Shown here: one piece after another, positions 52,203-61,962 of the stretch | Position numbering within the stretch: the stretch's first letter is position 1 | Layout: every line of letters begins with the position of its first letter | Assembly (NCBI GenBank): GCA_963703895.1 | Contig: CAVPFX010000002.1 | Location: 868,001 to 932,000 of the forward strand | Reading direction: 5' to 3' | Source of the DNA: VRUE01 sp963703895 | Lineage (GTDB): Bacteria; Actinomycetota; Thermoleophilia; Solirubrobacterales; 70-9 | Length of the DNA: 64,000 bases | Notes under the pieces: model-generated | What the model was told of the DNA's origin: nothing | Databases searched by the model: none | Seen by the model: only the letters and a program-made list of their open reading frames with translations | Translations under genes and position numbers: made by a program

Positions 52203-53464
52203 ATGAGCGACGTCGCGATCCAAACCAGCGGACTTGGCAAGAGCTACAACGCTCGGCCTCAGCCGGCGCGGTTACGGCACCCTGCGCGAGAGCGTGGTCG
52301 AAACCGCCAAGGGCTCGCTCGGTCGGCTCGCCGGCCGCGGTCGCGAGAAGGCCGAGGGCGACACGCTCTGGGCGCTGAAGGACCTCTCGGTGACGATCGA
52401 GCGCGGCGAAGTCGTCGGCCTGATCGGCCACAACGGCGCCGGCAAGAGCACTCTGCTGAAAATCCTCTCGCGCATCGTCGAGCCGACCGTCGGCTGGGCC
52501 GACGTGACCGGGCGCACCGGCGCCCTGCTCGAGGTCGGCACCGGCTTCCACCCGGAGTTGACCGGGCGCGAGAACGTCTTCCTCAACGGCGCGATCCTCG
52601 GCATGCGCCGCGCCGAGATCCGCGCCCGCTTCGACGAAATCGTCGCCTTCGCCGAGATCGAGCGCTTCCTCGACACCCCCGTCAAGCGCTACTCCAGCGG
52701 CATGTCGGTGCGGCTCGCCTTCGCCGTCGCCGCCCACCTCGAGCCCGAGATCCTGCTCGTCGACGAGGTGCTCGCGGTCGGCGACGCGGCCTTCCAGCGC
52801 AAGTCGCTGGGCAAGATGAACGAGGTCGCCGAAGCCGGCCGCACGGTCATCTTCGTCTCCCACAACCTCGCTATTTTGCAGGCACTTTGCCAGCGCGGCA
52901 TCCTGCTCGAACGGGGCGAGGTGCAGGCCGACGCGCCGGTCACCGAGGCGATCGACGCCTACCTGCGCACGCTCGAGAAGGCGGCCGGGGTCGACCTGCT
53001 CGAGCGCACCGACCGCGACAGTCGCGGCTACGACGAGAGCTTGATCCGCAGGGTCCAGATCGAAGACAGCGCGGGCGGCCACGCCGACACCGTCGTCGCC
53101 GGCCGCCCAGCGACGATCGCGATCGAGGTGACCGAGGCGCTGCCGATGACCGAGTGCCGGCTGACGATCCACAACAGCCTCGGCCACCCGGTGGCGACCC
53201 TCGACAGCGAGGTCTCGGCGCCGGTCGACGTGCGCGATCCCGAGCTCGGGCCGCGGATCGAGTGCGCGGTCGCGGCGCTGCCGCTGTTGCCCGGCCGCTA
53301 CCGGATCGACGTCGTGCTCAAAGGCAAGCGCCAGATCCAGGACGGCCTGCAGGCGGCCTGCTTTCTTCGACGTCGAGCCGGGCGTCGTGCAGGACCGCCC
53401 GACGCCGATCGCGGGCGCCGACGGCGACGTCGTCCTCTCGCACTCCTGGCGGCTGCCGGCGTGA
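52203..53464 (+). CDS. Polysaccharide ABC exporter ATPase, Wzt-like (two frameshifts)
   Basis: About 420 residues. Walker A LIGHNGAGKSTLLK, Q-loop region GTGFHPELTGRENVFLNG, signature YSSGMSVRLAFAVA, Walker B EILLVDEVLAVGD, H-loop IFVSHN. The C-terminal extension (about 255-420, VQIEDSAGGHADTVVAGRP to DVEPGVVQ) is a Wzt-type carbohydrate-binding domain that recognises the end of the finished chain. Frame breaks near 52250 and 53362 (TTT for TT). It starts three bases after the permease stop; its TGA overlaps the GTG of the next glycosyltransferase. Confidence 0.92.
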
Positions 53465-54478
53465 GCGCGGGGCGTGACCAGCTGGGTCCCGTGGTCGCGC
53501 CAGCACCGGCCACGGCAGTGACACCGCTGGAGCAGCCGCCGAGCTTCTCGATCGTGATCACCGCCTACGAAGCGGCCGGCACGATCGCCGCCGCGGTGCG
53601 CTCCTCGCTCGAGCAGACCCACCCGGCGCACGAGGTGATCGTCGTCGACGACGGCTCCAAGGACGACCTTGCCGGCGCCTTGGCTCCTTTCGAGAGCCAG
53701 ATCAAGCTCGTGCGCAAGCAGAACGGGGGAGGGGCCTCGGCCCGCAACGCCGGCGTCGTCGCCGCCTCGCGGCGAGTTCATGGCGATCCTCGACGCCGAC
53801 GACACCTACCAACCGCGCCGGCTCGAGGCGCTTGCCGGGTTGGCGACTGCGCGGCCCGATCTCGACCTCTTCACCACCGACGCCAGGTTCGTCGTCGACG
53901 GTGAGGGAGTCGGCAGCTTCAGCGCCCACAACCCGTTCGCCGCCGGCGAGCAGCGCACGGCGATCTTCGCCAACTGCTTCGTCGGCGGCTGGCCCGCGGT
54001 CCGCCTCTCTCGCCTGGCCGAGGTCGGCGGCTTCGACGAGGGGATGCGAATCGCCTACGACTGGGACTGCTGGCTGCGGCTGATCCTGCACGGCGCCGGC
54101 GCCGGCCTCGTCGACGAGCCGCTCTACGACTACGTCCTGCACTCCGGCAGCCTCGCCTCCAGCCGCGTCGCCAGCCTCTGGGAGCGGGTGCGGCTGCTGG
54201 AGAAGGCGGCGGCGAATCCCGACCTGCGGGCCGAGGAGCGGGCACCGCTCGAGGCGGCGATCCGCTGGCGCCGCAACGAGGCTGTGCGCGAGGAGACCAA
54301 GGCGGTGCTCGACGGGGAGATGCCGCGGGAGCGCCTGCGCAGCCTGCTCGGCGAAAGCGGAGCCGGTCCGCGCGAGCGTGCCTTTGCGGGCGTCGCGCTG
54401 GTCGCGCCGCCGTTGGCGCGGCGCCTGCTCTCGACCCGGCCCTCTCCCGAGCAGCGCTTCGCAGAGAGCGGGCGTTGA
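53461..54478 (+). CDS. Glycosyltransferase family 2 (one frameshift)
   Basis: About 338 residues. GT-A: FSIVITAYEAAGTIAAAVRSSLEQTHP, HEVIVVDDGSKDDL, NGGGASARNAGVVAAS, then after the break EFMAILDADDTYQPRRLEAL (DAD) and GGFDEGMRIAYDWDCWLRLI (ED-like catalytic base region). The break near 53770 is one extra base in TCGCGGCGAG. Start GTG 53461 overlaps the Wzt stop; the stop TGA 54476-54478 overlaps the TTG of the next GT. It is part of the exporter operon and probably extends the exported chain. Confidence 0.9.
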
Positions 54479-55422
54479 CGCGGTTCAGCGTCATCATCCC
54501 GACCTTCCAGCGCCGCGACACCGTCGTGCGAACCGTCGCGGCTCTGGAGCGACAGAGCGAGCGCGACTTCGAGGCGATCGTCGTCGATCGACGGCTCCGA
54601 CGACGGCAGCGCCGCGGCCCTGCGGGGTCTTGACGTCTCCTTCCCGCTGAGTGTGATCGAGCAGGATAACCAGGGCGCCGCCGCGGCTCGCAACGCCGGT
54701 GTCGATGCCTCCAGCGGCGAGTTGGTCGCTCTTCCTCGACGACGACATGCGAGCCGATCCGGCGCTGCTGGCCGAGCACGACCGCTCGCACCGCGCGGGC
54801 GCCGACATGGTGATGGGCGACATGCCGCTCGATCCGGCCTCGCCGCGCAACCTGCTCAGTTGGGGCGTGGGCTCCTGGGCGGCGGGCCGCCGCGAGCGCC
54901 TGGCCGCGCCCGGGGCCGAGATCCGGCATCGACGACCTGCTGACCGGCCAGATGTCGATCTCGCGCGCCGCCTACCTCGCCGTCGGTGGCCTCGACCCGA
55001 CCTTCACCCGCGACGGCCTCTTCGGCGGCGAGGACCTCGACTTCGGCTACCGGGTGCTCGCCGCCGGCTACGAGGTCGTCTTCAGCCCCGCCGCGATCAG
55101 CTACCAGCTCTACGACGTCGATCCAGCCAAATACCTACGCCGTGCTCGCGAGACCGGGCGCTCCGACCGCGAGCTGGTCGCCAAGCACCCGGAGCTGGCG
55201 AGCGCGATGGGGGCGAGCCCGAGCTTCAAGACGCGCCGCAGCCGCTGGCTGCTGGCCCCGTTTGTCCTCGCGCCGGCCTTCCTGTCCTGGCCGCTGCGGG
55301 CCGGCGCAGCGGCGCTCGCCCGCTCGGGCCTCAACACCCCGCGGGCGCGCAGCCTCTTCTTCGCCGTGCGGACGATGGAGTACCTGCGCGGCGCCCGTCT
55401 CGCGGACCGGGGCGCGCGATGA
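54475..55422 (+). CDS. Glycosyltransferase family 2 (three frameshifts)
   Basis: About 315 residues. FSVIIPTFQRRDTVVRTVAAL, DFEAIVVD then GSDDGSAAALRGL, DNQGAAAARNAGVDASSGEL, FLDDDMRADPALL, DDLLTGQMSISRAAYLAVGG and FGGEDLDFGYRVLAAGYEV. The GGED catalytic base is intact. One extra base each near 54590, 54730 and 54930. C-terminal residues form a hydrophobic segment WLLAPFVLAPAFLSWPL, suggesting membrane contact. Start TTG 54475 overlaps the preceding stop. It is the last gene of the wzm-wzt operon. Confidence 0.88.
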
Positions 55423-55475
55423 CTGAGCCGCGTTCCCACCCCTCTTTAGCGCTGGCTGCCGCGGACTCGCGAGCG

Positions 55476-56246
55476 CTAGCCGGATGCGGGCCGGCGCGAG
55501 AGCGAGAAGAGGGCGTTGGCGCGGCCGCCGGTCAGGCCCCAGCGCTCGGCCCGCACGGCGGCAAGCATCGCCGGGAAGGCGGTTGCGCGCAGGGCCAGGC
55601 CGCGGTCCTTGATCCGGTCGCGCAGCTCCTGGGCGAGCTCGACCGTGGCGCGGAAGGTCGGCTGGATCGCGACCTCGGTGAGGCCGGCCTCGGTCAGGGC
55701 CGCGGCCAGCTCGGCGGCGCTGTAGCCGTGACGGACCTCCTTGCGCCAGGTCGGGTCGCTGCCCTTGAGGATCGGCGTCCAGCTCGCCTCCGGCGCCTGC
55801 ACGACGGCGATGCCCCCTGGCGCCAGCGACGCGGCCATTGTCCGCAGGGCGGCGCGGTCGTCGGGGATCTCGTTCAGGCACTCGAGCGCGATCACCGCAT
55901 CGAAGCCGTCCTCGGGCAGCGGTGGCTTGGTCAGATCGGCCTGTCGAAAAGAGACGTTGCCGAGGCCGCGGTTGCCGGCCCGCTCCCGGGCGCCGGCAAG
56001 CAGCTCGTCGCTGAGGTCCATGCCGACCAGGGTCCAGTCGGGGTGGCGCTTGGCGATCGAGAGCAGCGGCAGGCCGTCGCCGCAGCCCGCGTCGAGCACC
56101 CGGATCGGGCGTCCCGTGGCGAAATCGGCCAGCGCCTCCTCGGCCAGCCCCATGCGCAGGCGGCGCGAGGGCGCCATCAGCGCGATCCGCTCTTCCAGCG
56201 CTCCCCGGGCCTGCCTGCCCAGCCCGTTCTGTCCCCCCCTGGCCAT
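55476..56246 (-). CDS. SAM-dependent methyltransferase (class I)
   Basis: 256 residues from the ATG giving MARGGQNGLG (268 from an upstream start). Class I Rossmann: motif I IRVLDAGCGDGLPLL (about 49-63), acidic residue of motif II in LVGMDLSDELL, FRQADLTKPPLPEDGFDAVIALECLNEIPD (motif III-IV). It probably methylates a sugar or lipid in this locus; chain-end methylation is a known stop signal for Wzt-dependent export, an attractive but unproven role here. It is divergent from the second deacetylase gene with 17 bases between. Confidence 0.85.
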   Translation of the reverse strand: MARGGQNGLGRQARGALEERIALMAPSRRLRMGLAEEALADFATGRPIRVLDAGCGDGLPLLSIAKRHPDWTLVGMDLSDELLAGARERAGNRGLGNVSFRQADLTKPPLPEDGFDAVIALECLNEIPDDRAALRTMAASLAPGGIAVVQAPEASWTPILKGSDPTWRKEVRHGYSAAELAAALTEAGLTEVAIQPTFRATVELAQELRDRIKDRGLALRATAFPAMLAAVRAERWGLTGGRANALFSLSRRPASG

Positions 56247-56263
56247 GATCGGGGCGAGTCTAG

Positions 56264-57059
56264 GTGAGCGGCTGGAGGGCACAGCTCGAGCGGCGCCTGC
56301 GCTCGGAGCGGCGGCGCCTCGCCGGCCGCTCCTACGTGGTCCTCGTCTATCACCGCTTCGCCGGTGAGCTGAAGCCGGGCCAGGAGCGGATCGACATCTC
56401 GCCGCGGCGGTTCGCGCGGCAGCTGCGGGCGCTGCGGCTGGCCGGCTTCCGACCGGTGTCCCCGGAGGAGATCGTCGCCTTCCACGAAGGCGACCTCGGG
56501 GCGGTGCCCGGGCGGGGGATCGCGATCACGGTCGACGACGCGATCGAGGACTGCATCGGGCCGCTGCGCCGCCATGCCGACTGGGAACCGCAGCTCTTCG
56601 TCCCAACCGCCGAGATGGGCGGCTCGGCGCACTGGGTCGACGGCGAGCGGGTCGCCTGCTGGGAGCAGGTCCGCCGAGCTGGCCAGGGCCGGAGTCCGCG
56701 TCGGCTCCCACACCCGCCACCACCGGCGCTTGACTTCGCTCGACGCGACGGAGTGCGCCACGGAGCTGGCCGGCTCGCTGGCCGACCTGCGTTCCCGGCT
56801 TCCCGACGCGATCGATCTCCTCGCCTACCCGAACGGCGACCACGACGACGCCGTCTGCGGGGCGGCTCGCGAGGCCGGCTACGCCGCCGCCTACACGACC
56901 GAGAAGGGCCGCAACGACGCGGACACCGACCGCTACCGGCTCAAGCGGGTCAGCGTGCACGGTGCCGACGGCGCCCTCGCGGTCCTTTGGAAGGCCTGGA
57001 CGGGCCAGGGCCTGCCGCCGCTCTGGCTGCGCCTGCGCGGTCTCCTCGGCCGGTCTTAG
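56264..57059 (+). CDS. NodB-like polysaccharide deacetylase 2 (one frameshift)
   Basis: About 265 residues. VVLVYHRFAG at the N-terminus, motif 1 as IAITVDDAIED (Val replaces Phe, Ile the usual Gly/Tyr; both Asp kept), motif 2 VGSHTRHHRRL (H-x3-H), motif 3 LLAYPNGDHDDAVCGAAREAGY. The frame breaks near 56675, one extra base before GLARAGVRV-type sequence. Degenerate motif 1 suggests altered substrate or reduced activity. Its stop overlaps the convergent kinase-like gene by four bases. Confidence 0.85.
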
Positions 57060-58576
57060 CTCGTTCCGAGTCGCCTCAGCTCGGCCTCGATCAGGCCGAG
57101 GAAGCTGCTGCCACGCAGCGCCTCGGCGCTGGGTGGCCCGGCCGCGGCCATGCTCAGGTGCTGGTGGTCGGAGGCGCTGTGAATCACCCAGCAGAGCAGG
57201 CGCAGGCGGGCGTAGTCCTCGATCGAGATACCGATCCGGGTGCAGTAGCGCTCGGCGCAGGCGGCGGCGATGGCGCCGTAGGGAGTGCCGGGGTCGAGCA
57301 GGCGCTCGTAGCTCTTGCGAGTCCGGCCGGACTCGAGCGCGTCGTCGAGGACGAAGGCGCAGTTGGCGAGGAAGTAGGCGAGGTCGAGGCCGGGCAACCC
57401 GTGCGGCTCAGCCGACTCCCAGTCGTGCAGGCCGGGGGCGCCGCTGGCGTCAAGGACGACGTTCCAGGGCGAGCAGTCGCGGTGCTCGCAGGCTTCCGGC
57501 AGGTCGCCGATCGCCGCCAGCTGCTCGCGCAGCCGCGTCAGCGCCCCGGCGGCGATCGCCCCGCCGAAGTTCTGCTCAAAACGCTCGAGCGGCGCCCCGA
57601 ACAATCGCGGCCACCACTCCTCGCGCGAGCGATCCGCTCCGCCACTGAGGTTGACCAGCCACTCGCCGACCCGCGCCGCCAGCCGCTCGAAGTTGTCTGG
57701 CGAGAGGGCGGCGATCAGCGGCTCGCCGTGGACGGCGCTCTCGGCCAGGGCGTGGCGACCGGCGCGCTTGCCCTCGGCCAGCAGCCTCGGCACCCTGGTT
57801 GCGCCGGGTCGGTCGCGCTCGACCAGGCGCAGGGTGGCGGCCTCGCGCGCCAGCGCCTCATCGGCGGCGGCGACGCGGGCGAACTTGACCACGGTTGCCG
57901 GGGTGCCGGCATCCTTCGCGAAGGGGAGGCCGACGGCCTTGTTGATGCTGCGCCGCCCGCCGGTCAGCAGCAGCTGACCACCGCCGGCCGGGAAGGCGGC
58001 CTCGAGCTCGTCGCCAGCCCGCTCAGCCTCGCCACCGGGAACCCGGCCGATCGCGCAGAGCGGGGCGAGCAAGCCGGCGCGGGCGCTGAGCTGCCACAGC
58101 GGCCGCAGGGCTCGCTGCAGGGCCGAGCGGGCCGGGCGTGCCGCGAGCAGGTGGGCACTCGCCGCCGGCGAGTCGAGCGAGAGCCAGAACTGGGGCGGGT
58201 GCCGCGGCACCGGGCCGGGCCAGAAGACGCGCACCTCGCTGAGGCCGGCCTTGCGCAGGCGGGCGGCGGCCCGGCCGGCGCCGAACGGCCGTGGCACCCG
58301 CCAGAGGCAGACGACCTCGCCGCCGGGACGGGCGGCATCGAGGGCCGAGCGCAGCGCCAGCCGGCTGGGGAAACCGGTCACCGCCACGTCTGCCTCGCCT
58401 GGCGGCGGCTCGCCCTTGGCGGCGACCAGGGCGATCGCGCTCGAATCGCGACCGCTGGTCATGTCCGCGATCCACGGCGTCCCGGCACCGCGCAGGAGGA
58501 AGCGCCAGTCGGCCCGACGCAGCAGCTCGTTGAGCTGCGGCTCGGGCAGCTGCTCAGGCGCCGGTGTGCCGGCCAC
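57056..58576 (-). CDS. APH-fold phosphotransferase-like protein with N-terminal methyltransferase-like domain
   Basis: 506 residues. The C-terminal half (about 210-500) is an aminoglycoside-phosphotransferase/choline-kinase fold: VVKFARVAAADEALAREAATL (Lys of the ATP site), catalytic loop CEHRDCSPWNVVL (H-x-D-x4-N) and metal Asp in LHDWESAEPHGLPGLDLAYFL. The N-terminal 200 residues read like a degenerate class I methyltransferase (SSAIALVAAKGEPP, GGEVVCLWRVPRPFGAGRAA) lacking the GxGxG loop. Probably phosphorylates a sugar, lipid or small molecule for the polysaccharide. Start GTG 58576 overlaps the GT4 gene by 23 bases, so they are co-transcribed. Confidence 0.75.
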   Translation of the reverse strand: MAGTPAPEQLPEPQLNELLRRADWRFLLRGAGTPWIADMTSGRDSSAIALVAAKGEPPPGEADVAVTGFPSRLALRSALDAARPGGEVVCLWRVPRPFGAGRAAARLRKAGLSEVRVFWPGPVPRHPPQFWLSLDSPAASAHLLAARPARSALQRALRPLWQLSARAGLLAPLCAIGRVPGGEAERAGDELEAAFPAGGGQLLLTGGRRSINKAVGLPFAKDAGTPATVVKFARVAAADEALAREAATLRLVERDRPGATRVPRLLAEGKRAGRHALAESAVHGEPLIAALSPDNFERLAARVGEWLVNLSGGADRSREEWWPRLFGAPLERFEQNFGGAIAAGALTRLREQLAAIGDLPEACEHRDCSPWNVVLDASGAPGLHDWESAEPHGLPGLDLAYFLANCAFVLDDALESGRTRKSYERLLDPGTPYGAIAAACAERYCTRIGISIEDYARLRLLCWVIHSASDHQHLSMAAAGPPSAEALRGSSFLGLIEAELRRLGTS

Positions 58577-59683
58577 CGGCGAGCAACTCCCCGTAGATCG
58601 CTTCCACCCTCTGCGTCATCGCGGTCGGCGTGAAGTCCCGCTCGACCCGCTCGCGCGCCCGCTGCGCGAACGCCTTGCGCAACTCGGGGTCGCTAAGCAA
58701 GCGGCGCAGCGCGCTCGTCAACCCGGCCGCGTCGCCGGGCGCGACCAGGAGGCCGTCGCCGCCGTCGTCGATCAGCTCGTCGGTGCCGCCGATCGCCGAG
58801 CTGACCACCGGCCGCCGCGCCGCCATCGCCTCCAGCACCGCCAGCGAGGAGCCCTCGTACAGCGAGGGCAGGGCGAAGACGTCGCAGGCGGCGAGCAGCT
58901 GGGGAATGTCGTCGCGGTAGCCGAGGAAGTGGACGCGCTCGGCGATCCCGAGCTCGGCCGCCAGTGCTTCCAGCGCCGGCCGTTCCGGGCCTTCGCCGGC
59001 GAGGACGAAGTCGACCCCGGGCAGCTCTGCCGCGGCGCGCAGCAGCACCGGGTGGCCCTTCTGCTCGTCGAGCCGGGCCGGGGTGAGGACCAGCGGCCGC
59101 GCGCTATCGCCGCCAATCTGCTCGCGCAGGCCGGGCGGCGGTGGGTCGCCGAAGCGATCGATCTCGACCGCGTTGTAGCCGACCTCGATCTTGGCGGCGG
59201 GCCAGCCGAAGCGCTCGGCCAGCTCGTCGGCGACATCGCGCGAGACGGCGATGTAGCGGTCGACGCCGCTGGCGAGGAGGCGCAACTGCAGGCGCGAGGA
59301 GCGCTCGAGCTCGAACTCCGGGATCAACTGGATCGTCGCCGACGGTGGGCACGCGGGCGAGGACGGAGGCGGCGAGCGCCCACTTCGCCGCCAGCGGCCA
59401 GCTCAGGTGGGCGTGGAAGATCGCCGGCCGCTCGGCCCGCAGCAGGCGCGCCAGCATTGGCGCCGTGGCCGGCGCCGGCCAGGCCCAGCGGCATCGGCGC
59501 CACCCGCCGCACGCGCGCCCCCAACGCCTCGGCGTGCTCGGCCAGCGGCAGCGAGCCCGGGTCGTCGTCGAGCAGCAGGGTCGGCTGCCAGCCCCGGTCG
59601 AGGCTCTCGATCAGCATCAGCAGCGCGAACTCGGCCCCGCCGAGGTCGCGGCTATCGGTGTAGAAGAAGATCGATTGGGCCAC
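58554..59683 (-). CDS. Glycosyltransferase family 4 (two frameshifts)
   Basis: About 375 residues. IFFYTDSRDLGGAEFALLMLI (N-terminal GxGG region), FHAHLSWPLAAKW, IAVSRDVADELAERFGWPA, VGYNAVEID, LTPARLDEQKGHPVLLRAAAEL, FLGYRDDIPQLLAACDVFALPSLYEGSSLAVLEAMAARRPVVSS (E-x7-E). Breaks near 59470 and 59335. GT-B fold, retaining transfer. The ATG at 59683 lies inside the tail of the upstream GT2 reading frame, so overlap or an indel there is uncertain. Confidence 0.88.
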
Positions 59684-60745
59684 GGCGCAGTTCCCCGGCG
59701 AGCCGCTTCAACTCGCCCTCGTGGGCTGGATTCGCGGAGCTCGGCCTCGACACCTGCCCAGAAGGCGTAATCGAGCACGGCACGGTAGAAGAGGGGCTGG
59801 CGCCAGAGGCCGAGCCGCTCGAGCAGGGCGGCCTTCCAGAGCACGATTCGCCGTACCGCGCCGAACCGGCGCGTCAGCCAGAGCAGGAGCGAGCGAGCGG
59901 CCAGCCAGGGCCGTGAGCCGTCCCAGGGCACGGCGAGCCGAAGCTGGGCGAAGACCTCGGGATGACCGCGGGCGAGCTGGACCGTGGTCCGGCCCTTCTC
60001 GGTCGTGTCGCGGGCGAGCGCCGCCAGCTCCTTGTCGTACTCCTGGCGAGCGAGAGCCGCCGGGTCATAGCCCAGCTCGACGCCCGCCGCGCGCAGGCGC
60101 AGCGAGAGGTCGACGTCCTCGTTGCCGTAGACGGTGAAGGACTCGTCGAAGCCGCCGACCGCCCGCATCGCCTCGGTTCGCAGCGAGGCGTTGCCGGAGT
60201 AGAAGTCGCGCGGCACGAACTCGTGCCCGGGCGTTGGCCAGCTCGCCGAGGTGGGCGTTGAACTTGTCGCGCACGTAGCGGGCCGCGTGCGGGCTGGTGG
60301 GGTCGAGCTCGATCGGCACCGCCCCCATCACGCAGAGCCGCGAGCCGGGCGGGTGGTGGGAGAGGTGGCGCTCGATGAAGGCCGGCGCCGGCTGCATGTC
60401 GTCGTCGAGCACGATCAGGACCTCGCCCCGGGCCAGCTCGACGCCGGCGTTGCAGGCCGCGGCGCGGCCGCGCGAGGGCCCGGCGGTGACCTGCAGCTCG
60501 TAGGGGGAGTCGAAGCTCCGTGCAGCATCTCCTCGCTGCCGTCGGTCGAGCCGTCGATCGAGACGATCACCTCGTAGCTCCCTGGCGCCACCGTCTGCTC
60601 GCAGAAGGCCCGCAGCGCCCGCCGCAACGCCTCGCGACGCTGGTGGCTGGGGATGACGACGCTGACGACGGCATCAACTTCTCCACCCGGCAGATGGAGA
60701 AGTTGATGCAGTTCGCGGGTCGAGCGGGGAGGGGAGGGTGATCAT
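59617..60745 (-). CDS. Glycosyltransferase family 2 (frameshifted, palindromic element at its N-terminus)
   Basis: About 340 residues. VVSVVIPSHQRREALRRALRAFCEQ, YEVIVSIDGSTDGSEEML, AACNAGVELARGEVLIVLDDDMQPAPAFIERHL (DDD), FYSGNASLRTEAMRAVGGFD and YGNEDVDLSLRLRAAG (catalytic NED). Breaks near 60515 and 60230, and one between ATG 60745 (with GAGGAGG upstream) and the domain, because a 39-nt palindromic repeat occupies 60671-60709. The visible frame ends at 59617; an indel could move the true stop to 59708. The ATG overlaps the stop of the next GT gene upstream. Confidence 0.85.
60671..60715 (+). repeat. Palindromic element, copy 2 (N-terminus of a GT2 gene)
   Basis: GCATCAACTTCTCCA (60671-60685) and TGGAGAAGTTGATGC (60695-60709) are perfect 15-bp arms around a 9-base loop, followed by AGTTCG. 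It matches copy 1 at 21640 at 31 of 39 positions plus the next six bases. Confidence 0.8.
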
Positions 60746-61962
60746 CGTTGGATTGCCTCCTCGTAGGCGCGTTCGAGTCGCGACGCCCAGGCAGTCGGTG
60801 CGTAGTGGGCCTCGGCGAAGGCGCGCGCGCGGGCGCCGAGCTCGCGCCGCTGCGCCGGCTCAGCCGAGCAGGGCGGCGATCGCGGCGGCGAAGCTCCCGG
60901 CGTCATCGGCGAGGGCCAGCGGCGGCGGCTCGGCGAAGCAGTCGAAGCCCTCGCTGCCGCGGCTGGTCGTCACCACCGCCTTGCCGGCGCCGAGCGCCTG
61001 CAGCACCTTCATCCGCATGCCGCCGCCGACCCGCACCGGGGCGACGACCACGGCCGCGGCCTCCGGTGTAGGGCTCGATGCTCGGCGCGTCGGCGACGAC
61101 CTCGACCGCGCCGCCGGCGAGGGCGAGGATCTCGGGCGGAGGGCGCTGCCGACGATCCGCAGCCGCGCCCCCGGGTGCTGGGCGAGCAGCGCCGGCATGA
61201 TCTCCCGCGCCAGCCAGAGGGCCGCGTCGCGGTTGGGCTGGTGGGTGAAGTTGCCGACGAAGAGCAGGCTGTCGGGCTGCTCGCGGGCGGGGTCGGCTGC
61301 CGCCGGCAGGGTGAGGCCGAAGGGGCTGACGCGGACCCGGGCCGCGACCTCGGGCGCCAGCTCGGCGATCGCGCGGCGTCGCGGCGGCTGAAGGCCAGGA
61401 CACGGTCGAAGCCGCGCCAGGCCGGCAGCTGGAAGCGCGGCCGCTTGCGCCAGTCGAGCTCGCCGAATGCCCAGCCGGGCCAGTCCCCGAGGCGCGCCGG
61501 GGTGCCAGTCGATCGGTCGCGGCCGCAGCACCTCGTGCTCGGTCAGCAGCGACGGCACGCCGGCCGGCAGCCGGTAGCCCGCCATCGCGCTGTCCTCGAC
61601 CACGGCGACGTCGAAGCGATAGCTGCGCTGCGAGCCGGTCGAGGATCGCCTGGATCCCGGGGTCGGCGAACCAGACGGCGCGCCAGGGCCGTCCCCGCGA
61701 GCCAGGAGCTGGCCATCCGCCGCGCCGGCGCCAGCGCCGCCGCGCCGTTCGCGGTTGGCGGCGGTCGGCGAAGTGGGCGTCGAGTCCCGAGTCGCGCAGG
61801 CGCTCGGCCGCCTCGGCTTCGCCGGGCTCTTCGCCGAAGGCGCTGACGAAGGTGACCTCGTTGCGCTCGCGCAGGCCGGCGAGCTGGGCCTCGAGCAGGA
61901 CCGGGATCGCGCCGCCGCCGGCCGGCTGCGGCGGCATCGGCGCGACGATGCAGGATCCTCAT
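60742..61962 (-). CDS. Glycosyltransferase, GT4-like GT-B (frameshifted)
   Basis: About 400 residues. After repair the start reads MRILCIVAPMPPQPAGGGAI. LLEAQLAGLRERNEVTFVSAF follows, then PSLLTEHEVLRPRPIDWH, RVRVSPFGLTLPAAADP, SLLFVGNFTHQPNRDAALWL, VVADAPSIEPY, VVAPVRVGGGMRMKVLQALGAGKAVVTTSRGSEGF, and the tail YAPTAWASRLERAYEEAIQR. This is the sub-branch with FVGNFTHQPN and GGGMRMKVLEAL motifs. At least six frame breaks. Its TGA overlaps the ATG of the following GT2 (ATGA), and its ATG overlaps the preceding GT4 stop. Confidence 0.82.

Noticed and set aside
60520..60741. Plus-strand ORF containing GINFSTRQMEKLMQ
   Set aside because: It is the translation of the palindromic repeat on the opposite strand of a real GT2 gene; the sequence is explained by the repeat and not by a separate gene.
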